64,000 bases of DNA from Actinobacteria bacterium UBA4426 (GTDB lineage Bacteria; Actinomycetota; Actinomycetes; S36-B12). The notes beneath the pieces were generated by a model. That model was not told the DNA's origin, made no database searches, and saw only the letters and a program-made list of their open reading frames with translations. Below, one piece after another: positions 24,023-33,717 of the stretch. A program made the translations under genes and the position numbers. Numbering within the stretch: the first letter of the stretch is position 1; each line of letters opens with the position of its first letter. Location of the stretch: positions 13,659-77,658 of the forward strand of contig DGQA01000038.1 of assembly GCA_002390705.1 (NCBI GenBank), given 5' to 3'.

Positions 24023-25177
24023 TCACAGGTGAACCCGTGGTATCCGCGCACCTAATCGGGTTACTATTTCGTAACCGAGGCTTCCATACGCCAGGCCCCA
24101 CTGATCCGCAGTCCATTCACCATGAGCACCCGGACCGAACACGTACACCTCAGCACCCGCAGACACCTCAGCACCCAAATCCGTGCAATCGACTACAAAC
24201 TGATCCATTGCGATGGTTCCCACTTGCGGGGCTATTTTTCCGCCGATCGCAACTCCCACCCGATTACTCGCATTGCGCGGGATTCCATCGGCATAACCCA
24301 CCGGCACCAACCCCACCTGTGTCTCCCGCTTGGCAATCCAGGTATGTGAGTAAGACACGCCCGCTCCCGCAGATACTTTCTTCAGCGAACTTATCCGCGC
24401 AACCACGGTCATCGCCGGGATTAATCCCAACTGCTCAGACCCTGCGCGCTCGGCATTGGGCGAGAGGCCATACATCCCAATTCCCACGCGTACCAGATTG
24501 AAGCGTGAATCCGGATGCCACAATGCCCCCGCCGTGTTAGCAAGATGCACAAATTCAGGCTCAATGCCGACAGCTGCAAAATCGTCTAAAGCAGCGACGA
24601 ACACTGACCTTTGGGCAGAAACTGATTTACTGGACAACACAAGATCAGGGTCATCAGCACTCGCCAAGTGGCTCCACACCCCGCGAACGCAGATAGTTCC
24701 TTCGCCTATCAAAGTCGTCAACTCGCTAATTAGTGCACCCAAATCGGTAGGGGAAACGCCATTTCGACTTAAACCAGTGTCGATTTTGACGTGAATATTC
24801 GCACAAGTATTCGCATCACGAGCTGCTGTGGCAATCTCAAGTAACTCCCGCAAACTAGAAACAGACAAGTCCACATCGGCACCGACACACTCGGAAAGTG
24901 TGGGGTCACCTGGTGTGCTCAACCAACACAATAACTTTCCCGTATCTCCCGCAGCCCGCAGAGCCATCGCTTCCGAAGGCAATGCAACACCCAACCAGGT
25001 CACCCCATGGGAGCGCAGCAATGGCGCGACAACGTCGGCCCCGTGGCCATAGGCGTCGGCTTTGACAACCGCCATTGCGTCTACTCCAGATGTCGCTCGA
25101 AGGGTGTCGTAATTGCCTAGGATTGCCTCACCGCTCACCTGCGCCCACGCCCGGTCACCAGCATGTGGATTAAACAT
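24023..25177 (-). CDS. alr: Alanine racemase
   Basis: Interconverts L- and D-alanine to supply D-alanine for peptidoglycan. The 384-residue PLP enzyme has the cofactor lysine Lys39 in VVKADAYGHG and the second-subunit catalytic Tyr in GVSYSHTW; the barrel is followed by the C-terminal beta domain. The ATG at 25177 overlaps the nnr stop by 8 bases and gives the normal start; the open frame extends further upstream but that part is nnr in another frame. It sits beside glmM and glmS, other wall precursor genes. Confidence 0.95.
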   Translation of the reverse strand: MFNPHAGDRAWAQVSGEAILGNYDTLRATSGVDAMAVVKADAYGHGADVVAPLLRSHGVTWLGVALPSEAMALRAAGDTGKLLCWLSTPGDPTLSECVGADVDLSVSSLRELLEIATAARDANTCANIHVKIDTGLSRNGVSPTDLGALISELTTLIGEGTICVRGVWSHLASADDPDLVLSSKSVSAQRSVFVAALDDFAAVGIEPEFVHLANTAGALWHPDSRFNLVRVGIGMYGLSPNAERAGSEQLGLIPAMTVVARISSLKKVSAGAGVSYSHTWIAKRETQVGLVPVGYADGIPRNASNRVGVAIGGKIAPQVGTIAMDQFVVDCTDLGAEVSAGAEVYVFGPGAHGEWTADQWGLAYGSLGYEIVTRLGARIPRVHL

Positions 25178-26645
25178 TGCCCAACACCTCCCCCACCATC
25201 TTTCCGATATCAGCCGCGGTCGGGTTCGCCACGTGTGCTTCGGCAAGACGCCCCGCCCTCGAGTGAATCCAGACAGCGGCTGCCACCACGGACACAGGGT
25301 CAACGAGAGTGAGATCATTCCCAGCCAGAAACCCACCAATAATTCCGGACAAGACGTCACCTGAGCCGGCCGTACCCAGAGCTGGGCTTGCCCCAATGTC
25401 CACGAAAGCACGCCCAGTCGGGCCAATCACGAGAGTCCGGGGAGCCTTTGCGACAACAATCGCATTCAATTCACGTGCCGCCGCCCGCACCGAGTCCACG
25501 TCCCAGTCCCAGCCGGAGTCATCCTCGCGAGGAAAGAGCTGACGGAACTCACCAATATGTGGAGTCACAACCGTAACCCCTGACCGAGTAACAACCGCCG
25601 CACGTAAGTGTGGTGAACCCGCCAACGAGCTCAATGCTCCAGCATCTAACACGAGTGGGCGTGGGCCGCCGAGAACGTGAAGCAAAAATGTGTGCTCGAG
25701 ATCACGACCAGAAAATCCAGGACCAATTGCCCAACCGGTAATCCGCGGGGAATCCGAGTCCACCGCAATCACATGAGGGCTCGATTCAAGAATTAGATTG
25801 CGATCAACAAAATTCTCACGCAGCATGACCATACCGACCCCACTGTGTTCTGCGCCAAGAACCGTTAGGGCCGCTGCACCCGGAAAACTGGGAGAACCAG
25901 CAGCAATCCCCACTACCCCGCGGGAATACTTGTACGAGTCAAAATTGTGCGAAGGGGCTAACTGGGCAACTTCACGATTCCCCAATACCTGGAGTACCGG
26001 ATCACCCTCAAATTCTAAATCCAAATCAACCACCTTAATCGCGCCGGCAAATTCTGCGCCCGGCACAAGTACCAATCCCGGTGTGATTGCGCCAAAAGTA
26101 AATGTGACATCTGCGTGAACACATGCATCGGCACTACATTTACCACTATTTGCGTCAACTCCACTTGGCATGTCCACCGCAACTACCAGCGCCGAGTGAT
26201 TAATAAAGCGGGCTAACTCAAGATCCACGGGGCGCGAACTACCCAACCCGGCGATACCGTCAATGATGAGGTCAAATTTACCAATAAGTGAATCAATGAG
26301 ACGTCCGCCGGCGCCAAGGCAAGCAACTAGTCCTGCTTCGTGACAAGTGTGGGGAACCACGCGATACACCCGAACGCACACCCCGCGAGCGGCCAGTAGC
26401 GCTCCAGCAAAGAGTGCATCTCCACCGTTATTACCTGGACCAGCCAACACCAACACTGAGGTTCCATACACCCCACCACATGATTCGCGCAACATAGCGG
26501 CGCAACCGACGCTCAAGGAAAACGCGGCCCGTTGCATGAGTTCGCCGGGGGCGGTAGCGGAGAATGCTTGCTCTTCAGCCTTCCGGATCTGGGTCACGGA
26601 ATAGACCGGAGAGCCAATTTCGTTCGTCGCTAGATCCAAAGTCAT
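25170..26645 (-). CDS. nnr: Bifunctional NAD(P)H-hydrate epimerase/dehydratase
   Basis: Repairs NADHX and NADPHX, damaged hydrated cofactors. The N-terminal YjeF domain (about residues 1-205) carries GPGNNGGDAL and the DMPSGVD motif of the epimerase. The C-terminal ribokinase-like domain carries the ADP-dependent dehydratase motif GTAGSGDVL. Length 491 is standard for the fused enzyme. I chose the ATG at 26645, 4 bases after the glmS stop; a TTG at 26657 is also open. Confidence 0.94.
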   Translation of the reverse strand: MTLDLATNEIGSPVYSVTQIRKAEEQAFSATAPGELMQRAAFSLSVGCAAMLRESCGGVYGTSVLVLAGPGNNGGDALFAGALLAARGVCVRVYRVVPHTCHEAGLVACLGAGGRLIDSLIGKFDLIIDGIAGLGSSRPVDLELARFINHSALVVAVDMPSGVDANSGKCSADACVHADVTFTFGAITPGLVLVPGAEFAGAIKVVDLDLEFEGDPVLQVLGNREVAQLAPSHNFDSYKYSRGVVGIAAGSPSFPGAAALTVLGAEHSGVGMVMLRENFVDRNLILESSPHVIAVDSDSPRITGWAIGPGFSGRDLEHTFLLHVLGGPRPLVLDAGALSSLAGSPHLRAAVVTRSGVTVVTPHIGEFRQLFPREDDSGWDWDVDSVRAAARELNAIVVAKAPRTLVIGPTGRAFVDIGASPALGTAGSGDVLSGIIGGFLAGNDLTLVDPVSVVAAAVWIHSRAGRLAEAHVANPTAADIGKMVGEVLGNV

Positions 26646-26649
26646 TTGA

Positions 26650-28500
26650 TTACTCAACGGTTACGGACTTGGCCAAATTTCGAGGCTGATCCACGTCATG
26701 CCCTTTGCCCGTTGCCATTTCGCATGCAAAAATTTGAAGTGGAACTACTGCCACGAGCGGTTGCATCAACGTCGGTACTGCGGGAATGCGAATAATATGG
26801 TTCGCGAAGGTCACAATACTTTCGTCGCCCTCTTCGGCGATTGCAATTACTCGTGCTCCGCGCGCCCGCACTTCTTGAATATTGGACACGATCTTGTCGT
26901 GCAAGACCGCGCGCCCTTTCGGCGAAGGAACGATCACGATCACAGGGATACCTTCTTCGATCAAGGCTATCGGCCCGTGCTTGAGCTCACCTGCGGGAAA
27001 ACCTTCCGCATGCATGTAAGCCAACTCTTTAAGCTTTAGCGCGCCTTCAAGCGCAACCGGATATCCCACATGGCGGCCGAGGAACAAGACTGACCGCGCC
27101 GACGCAAGTGACCGGGCAAGTTCACGAATTGGTTCTGCCGTATCGAGTACCAGATCCACTTGGCGAGGCATATCGTCAAGGTCGGCAAGTATCCCTCGGA
27201 TTTCATCTTCAAACATTGTGCCGCGCACTTGCGCCAAGAAAAGTCCCACTAGAAAGGTCGCTGTTATTTGAGTAAGAAATGCTTTCGTGCTGGCCACGGC
27301 AATCTCAGGTCCAGCGTAGGTGTAAATGACCGCGTCAGATTCTCGGGGAATAGTTGAACCGACCGTATTGCAAATAGCCAAAGTGCGGGCACCTTGTGAC
27401 TTCGCATAACGCAATGCCATCAAGGTATCCATAGTTTCACCTGACTGGGAAATCGCGATCACCAGCGAATCTGGTCCAACAATTGGATCGCGGTAGCGGA
27501 ACTCGCTTGCAACTTCCACGTCAACCGGTAGGTGGGTCCAATGCTCAATGGCGTATTTCGCGACCATACCGGCGTGCGCTGCGGTTCCGCAGGCAATCAC
27601 GATCACCTTATTAATATGTTGCAACACCGCAGGGTCAATACTGAGTTCATCAAGTGTAATTCTAAAGTTTTCATCGATCCGACCCAGTAGTGAATCAGCT
27701 ACCGCTTTAGGCTGCTCGGAAATTTCCTTCAACATAAATAGGTCGTATCCGCCCTTTTCAGCAGCCGATGCATCCCAATCAATGTCAAATGGCTTGGCTT
27801 CAACTACATTGCCATCAAAATCGGTGACTACGACCGAGTCCGCCTTCATGACAACGATCTGATCTTGCCCCAGTTCAAGAGCATGGCGGGTATGTGCAAC
27901 AAACGCGCTCACATCAGATGCTAAAAAATTTCCATCAGTGCCCAAGCCCACAACAAGTGGTGAATTGCGGCGAGCGCCCACGACGACATCTGGCTGATTC
28001 CGATCTACCACCACCAAAGTAAACGCGCCTTGAAGTCGGGAACAGACCGCCTGCATGGCTAGGGGTAACGAATTCCCTACCTCGGGCAGCGTGTGGGCCA
28101 TGAGGTGGGCGACAACCTCGGTGTCGGTCTCGGACTCCAGTTGGACGCCCGCACCTTCCAGTTCCGTGCGCAAAATATGAAAGTTTTCAATGATCCCGTT
28201 ATGGATAACTGCGATCCGGTCATCAGAGCTGACATGCGGGTGTGCATTGCGATCGGTTGGGCCTCCGTGGGTTGCCCAACGGGTGTGACCAATTCCAGTG
28301 GTTGAACTCGGCAACGGGTCTTCCCCTAGCAACTGCTCGAGGTTGCCCAACTTCCCGGCTTTCTTGCGTACTTCCAGACCCCCGTCGGCGATGACAGCTA
28401 GCCCTGAGGAGTCGTAGCCCCGGTATTCCATGCGCCGAAGCCCGGCCACCACGATCTCTAGGGCCTGCTTATGACCAACGTACCCAATGATTCCGCACAC
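26650..28500 (-). CDS. glmS: Glucosamine-6-phosphate synthase
   Basis: Makes glucosamine-6-phosphate from fructose-6-phosphate and glutamine, the entry step to UDP-GlcNAc. The 616-residue protein starts at a GTG followed directly by Cys, giving CGIIGYVG, the N-terminal nucleophile exposed after Met removal. The amidotransferase part is about residues 1-220 and two SIS sugar-isomerase domains follow (SQSGETMDT; SVLFLGRHVGYP). It ends PRNLAKSVTVE as usual. An upstream TTG frame start is rejected because Cys must be residue 1. No glmS ribozyme was seen in the 108-base gap to glmM. Confidence 0.96.
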   Translation of the reverse strand: MCGIIGYVGHKQALEIVVAGLRRMEYRGYDSSGLAVIADGGLEVRKKAGKLGNLEQLLGEDPLPSSTTGIGHTRWATHGGPTDRNAHPHVSSDDRIAVIHNGIIENFHILRTELEGAGVQLESETDTEVVAHLMAHTLPEVGNSLPLAMQAVCSRLQGAFTLVVVDRNQPDVVVGARRNSPLVVGLGTDGNFLASDVSAFVAHTRHALELGQDQIVVMKADSVVVTDFDGNVVEAKPFDIDWDASAAEKGGYDLFMLKEISEQPKAVADSLLGRIDENFRITLDELSIDPAVLQHINKVIVIACGTAAHAGMVAKYAIEHWTHLPVDVEVASEFRYRDPIVGPDSLVIAISQSGETMDTLMALRYAKSQGARTLAICNTVGSTIPRESDAVIYTYAGPEIAVASTKAFLTQITATFLVGLFLAQVRGTMFEDEIRGILADLDDMPRQVDLVLDTAEPIRELARSLASARSVLFLGRHVGYPVALEGALKLKELAYMHAEGFPAGELKHGPIALIEEGIPVIVIVPSPKGRAVLHDKIVSNIQEVRARGARVIAIAEEGDESIVTFANHIIRIPAVPTLMQPLVAVVPLQIFACEMATGKGHDVDQPRNLAKSVTVE

Positions 28501-28608
28501 CCGAGCAGCGTACCGCTGAAGCTTTACTGCCTCGCGCCCGATCAACTGTGATTCACGGAAGCCTCAACGGGGATTAAGAATTCCCCACCCAAATCGCCAT
28601 GGAGAGAC

Positions 28609-29958
28609 TCACAACGCTAATTCTGCCGTAATTACTCGCGCGAGTTGTTCAGCCACCCGCTGGGCCGTCTCCTGGCTTTCTGCCTCAACCATGACGCGCA
28701 CTACCGGTTCAGTACCCGAAGGCCGCAGCAAAATTCGCCCCCTACCCGCCAGGTCTAACTCCAATGATTTGAGTTCGGCTGCCACTTTGGTGTCTGACTC
28801 CACACCGGCACGGTCAACCCCACCCACGTTGATCAGCACCTGTGGCAATTTAGTCACCACGCCAGCAAGCTCGGCTAGAGATTTTCCGCTACTAGAAACC
28901 CGCGCCAAAAGATGTAATGCAGTCAAGGCACCGTCGCCGGTCGTTCCAAATTCACTCATGACAATGTGTCCGCTTTGCTCCCCACCAAGAACATAGCCAT
29001 CCTCACGCATCAATTCCAGAACATAACGGTCACCGACCGCTGTTGAAATCACTGTGATCCCCGCAGCATCCATTGCTCGATTAAAACCAAGATTTGCCAT
29101 CACCGTAGAGACAACGGTGTCGTGAGTCAAAGTGCCAGCCGCGGCCATGGAGATAGCCAGGATTCCCAGAATGTGGTCACCGTCAACGTCATTACCCAGC
29201 GCATCAATTGCTAGGCAGCGATCGGCATCACCGTCAAATGCGATACCGGCATCAGCACCGTGTTCAACAACGGCAACTCGAAGGTCGTCTAGGTGAGTGC
29301 TGCCGCAACCCTCATTGATGTTCAAGCCATTGGGCGCTGCATGAATCGCAATTACCTCAGCGCCAGCACGACGCAATGCTTCAGGTCCCACAACACTAGC
29401 CGCGCCATTAGCGCAATCAACAACAACTTTCAGGCCCGAAAGTGAGGAGTCAGATTCTAAAGTCGAAAGCAAATGGGCCACAAAAATGTCGCCGGCACTG
29501 GGATCCACAACAACTCTGCCGACATCTTTGCCCACGGGGCGTTGCCAGGGTTCACGCATTCGAGCTTCAATTGCCACTTCAAGGGAATCATCAAGCTTTT
29601 GACCGCCCCGGGCAAAAAACTTGATGCCGTTATCGGGCATCGGGTTATGTGAAGCAGAAAGCATCACACCGAGATCGGCTTCCAGTGAAGACACCAAGTA
29701 AGCGACCGCGGGAGTGGGCAGCGCGCCAACCAAAGTGACGTCGATCCCCGCACTTGCCAAACCGGCCACGACCGCGGCTTCAAGGAACTCCCCCGAAGCC
29801 CGCGTGTCATGACCAACAATTGCTCGCGGACGGTGTCCGTCAAATTCGCCCGAATCGGCCAACACGTGTGCAGCAGCAACCGAGAGATCCAAAGCCAATT
29901 CGGCGGTGAGATCTTGATTAGCTACACCGCGAACACCGTCGGTTCCGAATAGACCCAT
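28609..29958 (-). CDS. glmM: Phosphoglucosamine mutase
   Basis: Converts glucosamine-6-phosphate to glucosamine-1-phosphate. The 449-residue protein has the phosphoserine loop MLSASHNP, the metal-binding DGDADR segment and the C-terminal phosphate-binding RPSGTEPVVR. It opens with LFGTDGVRG. It lies between rpsI and glmS on the same strand (22-base gap to rpsI), the common actinobacterial order, so wall precursor supply may follow ribosome synthesis. Confidence 0.97.
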   Translation of the reverse strand: MGLFGTDGVRGVANQDLTAELALDLSVAAAHVLADSGEFDGHRPRAIVGHDTRASGEFLEAAVVAGLASAGIDVTLVGALPTPAVAYLVSSLEADLGVMLSASHNPMPDNGIKFFARGGQKLDDSLEVAIEARMREPWQRPVGKDVGRVVVDPSAGDIFVAHLLSTLESDSSLSGLKVVVDCANGAASVVGPEALRRAGAEVIAIHAAPNGLNINEGCGSTHLDDLRVAVVEHGADAGIAFDGDADRCLAIDALGNDVDGDHILGILAISMAAAGTLTHDTVVSTVMANLGFNRAMDAAGITVISTAVGDRYVLELMREDGYVLGGEQSGHIVMSEFGTTGDGALTALHLLARVSSSGKSLAELAGVVTKLPQVLINVGGVDRAGVESDTKVAAELKSLELDLAGRGRILLRPSGTEPVVRVMVEAESQETAQRVAEQLARVITAELAL

Positions 29959-29980
29959 GGAGTGGTGTGAACCGCTCCGA

Positions 29981-30472
29981 CTAGCGCTTGCTGTACTGCG
30001 AAGCCTTACGGGCCTTCTTCAGACCGTACTTCTTACGCTCCTTGGCCCGTGGGTCGCGAGTGAGAAATCCCGCCTTTTTCAAACTAGCGCGGTTACCTTC
30101 GGTATCAATTGCGTTCAGTGAACGAGCGATACCTAGACGAAGTGCTCCAGCTTGACCACTGGTGCCGCCTCCGTGCAGACGAGCAATGACATCGAACCGG
30201 CCTGGAGCACCAAGGGTAACAAATGGCTCGTTCACAATTTGCTGGTGAACCTTGTTCGGGAAATAGGAGGCGAGATCGCGACCATTAATCTTGAACTGTC
30301 CGGTTCCGGGAACAATACGGACGCGGGCAACGGCTTCCTTGCGGCGGCCAGTTGCAGCACCCGGTGCGATCACGACGTCGCGGTTAACAACCGGCTTTGC
30401 GCTTTCACTGGTGTACTCCGAGGGAACTTCTTCCACTTCTTCTTCAACTACGTCAATAGCAACTTCAGACAC
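29981..30472 (-). CDS. rpsI: 30S ribosomal protein S9
   Basis: A 163-residue S9. The core has GRRKEAVARVR and the C-terminus ends RKASQYSKR, whose last Arg reaches the P-site tRNA. An acidic N-terminal extension of about 35 residues (VVEEEVEEVPSE) precedes the core, as in many actinobacteria. The GTG start is preceded by GGAGA. It follows rplM by 18 bases. Confidence 0.97.
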   Translation of the reverse strand: MSEVAIDVVEEEVEEVPSEYTSESAKPVVNRDVVIAPGAATGRRKEAVARVRIVPGTGQFKINGRDLASYFPNKVHQQIVNEPFVTLGAPGRFDVIARLHGGGTSGQAGALRLGIARSLNAIDTEGNRASLKKAGFLTRDPRAKERKKYGLKKARKASQYSKR

Positions 30473-30490
30473 GTAAATCTCTCCTTAGCG

Positions 30491-30934
30491 CTACTGCGCA
30501 ACCTGGGTAATGACAAATGGCTTGGGCTCTTGGGCGGCGTGCGGGTGGTTATCCCCCACATATATTTTCAACTTGGTCAACTGCTGGCGACCCAGTTTAT
30601 TATGAGGGAGCATTCCCTTAACTGCCTTCTCAACCGCCTTCGTTGGGTGTGACTCCAACAACTCGGCGTAGGTGATAGCCGTAAGACCACCAGGGTAACC
30701 CGAGTGGCGGTAGGCCTTTTTCTGCTCACGCTTCGAACCGGTGAGGGCAACTTTGTCGGCATTAATAATGACAACAAAATCACCCGTGTCCATATGTGGT
30801 GCAAAGGTGGCCTTGTGCTTTCCGCGAAGCAATGCCGCGGTGTGACTGGCGAGCCGTCCGAGAACAATGTCGGTGGCGTCAATTACGTGCCAAGTGCGAA
30901 TGATCTCGCCGGCTTTGGGACTATATGTGCGCAT
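30491..30934 (-). CDS. rplM: 50S ribosomal protein L13
   Basis: A 147-residue L13, an early-assembling 23S-binding protein. It shows WHVIDATDIVLGRLAS and the KGMLPHNKLGR motif. It is the first gene of the rplM-rpsI-glmM-glmS-nnr-alr unit; its promoter should lie in the 187 bases upstream (30935-31121), where I saw no clear boxes or hairpin and no L13 leader structure. Confidence 0.97.
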   Translation of the reverse strand: MRTYSPKAGEIIRTWHVIDATDIVLGRLASHTAALLRGKHKATFAPHMDTGDFVVIINADKVALTGSKREQKKAYRHSGYPGGLTAITYAELLESHPTKAVEKAVKGMLPHNKLGRQQLTKLKIYVGDNHPHAAQEPKPFVITQVAQ

Positions 30935-31121
30935 GGGGCGCTACCTTGCTTTCTCGTAGGGACTCGGACTCTGCACCTACCGGTTGATAGGCCGTACTGG
31001 GCACCTTCCCGGGCGTCCAGGCTGCAACACGCACAGCGACCCCAAAGGATACCCGTCCACAGAAGCGGCCACCGAATCCCCCCTGATCAACGGTGTATTT
31101 CCCCACAAAAAACCAAAAAAA

Positions 31122-31778
31122 CTACGAGGGACGCGGTGGCTGGGACGCCAGCCACGATTTAAAAGAGGCATCCTGTTCCTTCCGCCACTGCTCCACCAAG
31201 TGTCCGAATTCACCCGATTCACTGATGAACAGTTGCGGATATCGCGCTTGCTGAGCCAACATTAATAGGCCAGTGATCCGGGCATCAGCAAGAGCTCCAT
31301 GCCAATCGGCTTCATTGAGTTCTAACCCGTATCGAGCCACTGTGGGTTGCAAGCGACGCTGAGCCTTGCCCTTCACATATTTATCCATGTGCTTGTCAAT
31401 TACGTAGGGGCAAATGTCTACCACACCCAAAAGCGGCTGATAGCCCACCCGCTCAAGATTTGAATCAAGAATCATTCGATCAAATTGGGAGTTAAAGCAC
31501 ACTACCGGTAGTTTGCTTGACACAAGGTATTCACGAATTTCCCCAAGAGCTTCAACTTGTACAAGGCCCTGGACCTGACTCATCTGATCGGTGATTCCAT
31601 GCACAGCACTGGCTGCTTGTGGAATCTGCACATCGACTTTGATCAGCCATTCGCGCGAGGACACTTCAACACCGTCACGAAACTCCACCGCAGCGGCGCT
31701 CACAATTCGGTCTGCACTTACCTCAACACCCGTCGTCTCCGTGTCAAATGCAATAAAGCCGTCATCTACCCAAGACAT
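31122..31778 (-). CDS. DnaQ-like DEDDh 3'-5' exonuclease
   Basis: A 218-residue exonuclease. The acidic residues of the DEDDh fold are FDTETTG (residues 11-17), FNSQFDRM, and HGALADARIT with the catalytic His and Asp. It resembles the proofreading subunit of DNA polymerase III and the small stand-alone exonucleases of actinobacteria. A very good GGAGGAG site precedes the ATG. It lies upstream of rplM on the same strand but with its own likely transcript. Confidence 0.88.
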   Translation of the reverse strand: MSWVDDGFIAFDTETTGVEVSADRIVSAAAVEFRDGVEVSSREWLIKVDVQIPQAASAVHGITDQMSQVQGLVQVEALGEIREYLVSSKLPVVCFNSQFDRMILDSNLERVGYQPLLGVVDICPYVIDKHMDKYVKGKAQRRLQPTVARYGLELNEADWHGALADARITGLLMLAQQARYPQLFISESGEFGHLVEQWRKEQDASFKSWLASQPPRPS

Positions 31779-31842
31779 TTAACTCCTCCAATTCAGGGTC
31801 AGTAAGTCATTTCCATCAGACATTGGGAACATGATTCTCCAT

Positions 31843-32163
31843 TCACGACAGCGTGATCCACACTTTTCGCAGGGGCTCCGTGATCGACCATACGGTTTTC
31901 GCGCCCATGGGCAGCATCCCAACGGTTCCGGGTTCAAGCAAGATCTGGCCACCCTGATCGCAGGTCACAGTTCCTCGCCCGGATAGCACCACAAATACCT
32001 CCTCCACCTCCGTGTCGGTCGAAGTGCCGACCGAGTGTTCCCACACGCCAACTTCAATATCACCCTCTGTGTCAAGGGCGCTCACTCCTGTACTCACGCC
32101 TTCATGTGCGGGTAATTCAGCATGCTGCACGGGGGTGCTCCTGGCCAAATATCCACGGATCAT
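31843..32163 (-). CDS. Cupin-domain protein
   Basis: A 106-residue single-domain cupin of the DUF861 (cupin_3) type. Typical features are GVWEHSVG, the EEVFVVLSGRGTVT strand pair with the Glu metal ligand, the LEPGTVGMLPMG turn and the closing EPLRKVWI. Related proteins include (S)-ureidoglycine aminohydrolase-like and EutQ-like cupins, but this short form has no set reaction. It stands alone between truA and the exonuclease. Confidence 0.8.
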   Translation of the reverse strand: MIRGYLARSTPVQHAELPAHEGVSTGVSALDTEGDIEVGVWEHSVGTSTDTEVEEVFVVLSGRGTVTCDQGGQILLEPGTVGMLPMGAKTVWSITEPLRKVWITLS

Positions 32164-32248
32164 GATCCAACATTACGACAAGACCGCCACATTTCGCGCT
32201 TCTCACCTGCAGCCGGCTCGGCGATGTCAGTCACACATGGAGAAGTAT

Positions 32249-33049
32249 TCAGCCCCGCCGAGCCCTAGTTTCACTTTGGCGGGCGAATAATTCTTTATCC
32301 GGTGGATAACCCACTCGTTCAAGGACAAGCGGGAACGCTTGCATTGTCTGAATGTGAGAGATTTTGGATTCTTGGCTCAAGAGATGTTGTGTCCAGGTGA
32401 CGGGCCTGCGACCATCACCGATTGGCAAAAGCGCTCCCACAATGCTGCGGACCATGGAATAACAGAAGGCATCAGCTCTAATTGTCATAACAACGTAATT
32501 ATCTTTATTGCGGTGCCATTCGAGTCTTTGGACTTCCCTGATTGTGGTCGTTTTAGGTTTTTCTTTGCAGAAAGCAAAAAAGTCGTGTACCCCAATCAGG
32601 CATTGGCTTGCCTCATTAAGTTTGTCGATGTCAAGGGAGACTGGCCACGCAAAGACCTCATGACGGTGAAGTGGGGTTGGACCGGTGGGGTCATCGCAAA
32701 TTGTGTAGGTGTACTCGCGCCACAGGGCCGAGAAGCGTGCATCAAAACCGTAAGGTGCTTCCTCTATTTTGTGAATTCGAATGTCACCCGGCAACGCCTT
32801 ATTAATTCGCTCGGCGGTCAGTTTGTTCATTTGCGGGTGATTGCGGGCGATATCAAAATGGAACACCTGTGCGCGAGCATGGACGCCGGCATCTGTGCGT
32901 CCGGCAACAATCGTCGGTAAGTCAAGTTGGTGAATCAGCGCACCGATTGTGTTTTCAATTTCAGATTGAACCGAGCGGGCATCCATTTGACAGGCCCAAC
33001 CGTGAAAACCGGAACCGTCGTAGGCCAGGTAGACACGCAGACGAATCAG
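32249..33049 (-). CDS. truA: tRNA pseudouridine(38-40) synthase TruA, unusual start
   Basis: Makes pseudouridine at positions 38-40 of the tRNA anticodon arm. The catalytic Asp is in AGRTDAGVHA, and the homologous N-terminus RLRVYLAYDGSGFHGW is encoded in frame. No ATG, GTG or TTG lies upstream of that segment in this frame, only the rplQ stop. The first such codon is an ATG at 32986, which would delete the essential first strand. I place the start at a CTG (33049); the next codon ATT (33046) is an alternative. Both lie in the arm of a 16-bp hairpin. It is the last gene after the alpha operon, as in other actinobacteria. Confidence 0.85.
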   Translation of the reverse strand: MIRLRVYLAYDGSGFHGWACQMDARSVQSEIENTIGALIHQLDLPTIVAGRTDAGVHARAQVFHFDIARNHPQMNKLTAERINKALPGDIRIHKIEEAPYGFDARFSALWREYTYTICDDPTGPTPLHRHEVFAWPVSLDIDKLNEASQCLIGVHDFFAFCKEKPKTTTIREVQRLEWHRNKDNYVVMTIRADAFCYSMVRSIVGALLPIGDGRRPVTWTQHLLSQESKISHIQTMQAFPLVLERVGYPPDKELFARQSETRARRG

Positions 33050-33081
33050 CCCGTCCCCGGGTAAACCGAGAACGGGCTGAT
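33045..33081 (-). other. Hairpin between rplQ and truA
   Basis: A 16-bp stem (14 Watson-Crick pairs and two G-U pairs on the minus strand) with a 5-base loop spans most of the rplQ-truA gap. No T-run follows. Its downstream arm contains the probable truA start codon, so it could block initiation or act as a terminator for the alpha operon. Confidence 0.8.
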
Positions 33082-33106
33082 CAATTTCGTGTTGCGAACT
33101 CAGGAC

Positions 33107-33664
33107 TTACTCCTTGGGCTCTGCTTCTTCGCCTGCAGCAACTTCTTCTTCGCCTTCGGTATTTACCGGTTCGCCCGTTTCCTCTTCGAGGACTTCCTCG
33201 GTGACTGGTGTGATTTCTTCAATGACCGTGGTGTCTTCGCTTTTCGCGGCTAATTCCTTAACAGCGCGCTTGGTGGCACCCGTTGCTTCAGCGACGACCG
33301 CCTCAGCCATTGGCTCAACCATTTCGATGATCGCCATGGGGGCGTTGTCGCCCTTACGGTTACCAATCTTGATGATTCTGGTGTAGCCACCTTGGCGGCC
33401 CGCGTAACTGGGGCCAATCTCCGTGAATAACGTGTGCACAACACCCTTGTCCTTCACTACGGTGAGAACACGACGGCGTGCCGAAATGTCTCCACGCTTT
33501 GCAAAGGTAACCATGCGCTCAGCGAGTGGCCGAAGCCGCTTCGCCTTCGCATGGGTGGTGGTGATGCGCCCGTGCTCAAAGAGCGCGGTTGCTAGATTGC
33601 CCAGCATGAGCCTCTCGTGAGCCGGTCCTCCGCCGAAGCGGGAACCTTTTGTTGGCGTAGGCAT
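33107..33664 (-). CDS. rplQ: 50S ribosomal protein L17
   Basis: A 185-residue L17. The first 120 residues are the conserved fold (FGGGPAHERLMLGNLATALFEHGRI). The remaining 65 residues are a low-complexity Ala/Glu tail (EEVLEEETGEPVN and EEVAAGEEAEPKE) common in actinobacteria. It lies 53 bases after rpoA. Its stop codon is in the same frame as truA. Confidence 0.97.
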   Translation of the reverse strand: MPTPTKGSRFGGGPAHERLMLGNLATALFEHGRITTTHAKAKRLRPLAERMVTFAKRGDISARRRVLTVVKDKGVVHTLFTEIGPSYAGRQGGYTRIIKIGNRKGDNAPMAIIEMVEPMAEAVVAEATGATKRAVKELAAKSEDTTVIEEITPVTEEVLEEETGEPVNTEGEEEVAAGEEAEPKE

Positions 33665-33717
33665 CTTGTCTCCTTATTGATCTCGGTGAGTCAGTAATTC
33701 GTGAAGCGCTGCGGCTC

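Noticed and set aside
28501..28608. glmS ribozyme or riboswitch upstream of glmS
   Set aside because: The 108-base gap lacks the conserved ribozyme core and is too short; the ribozyme is mainly known from Firmicutes.
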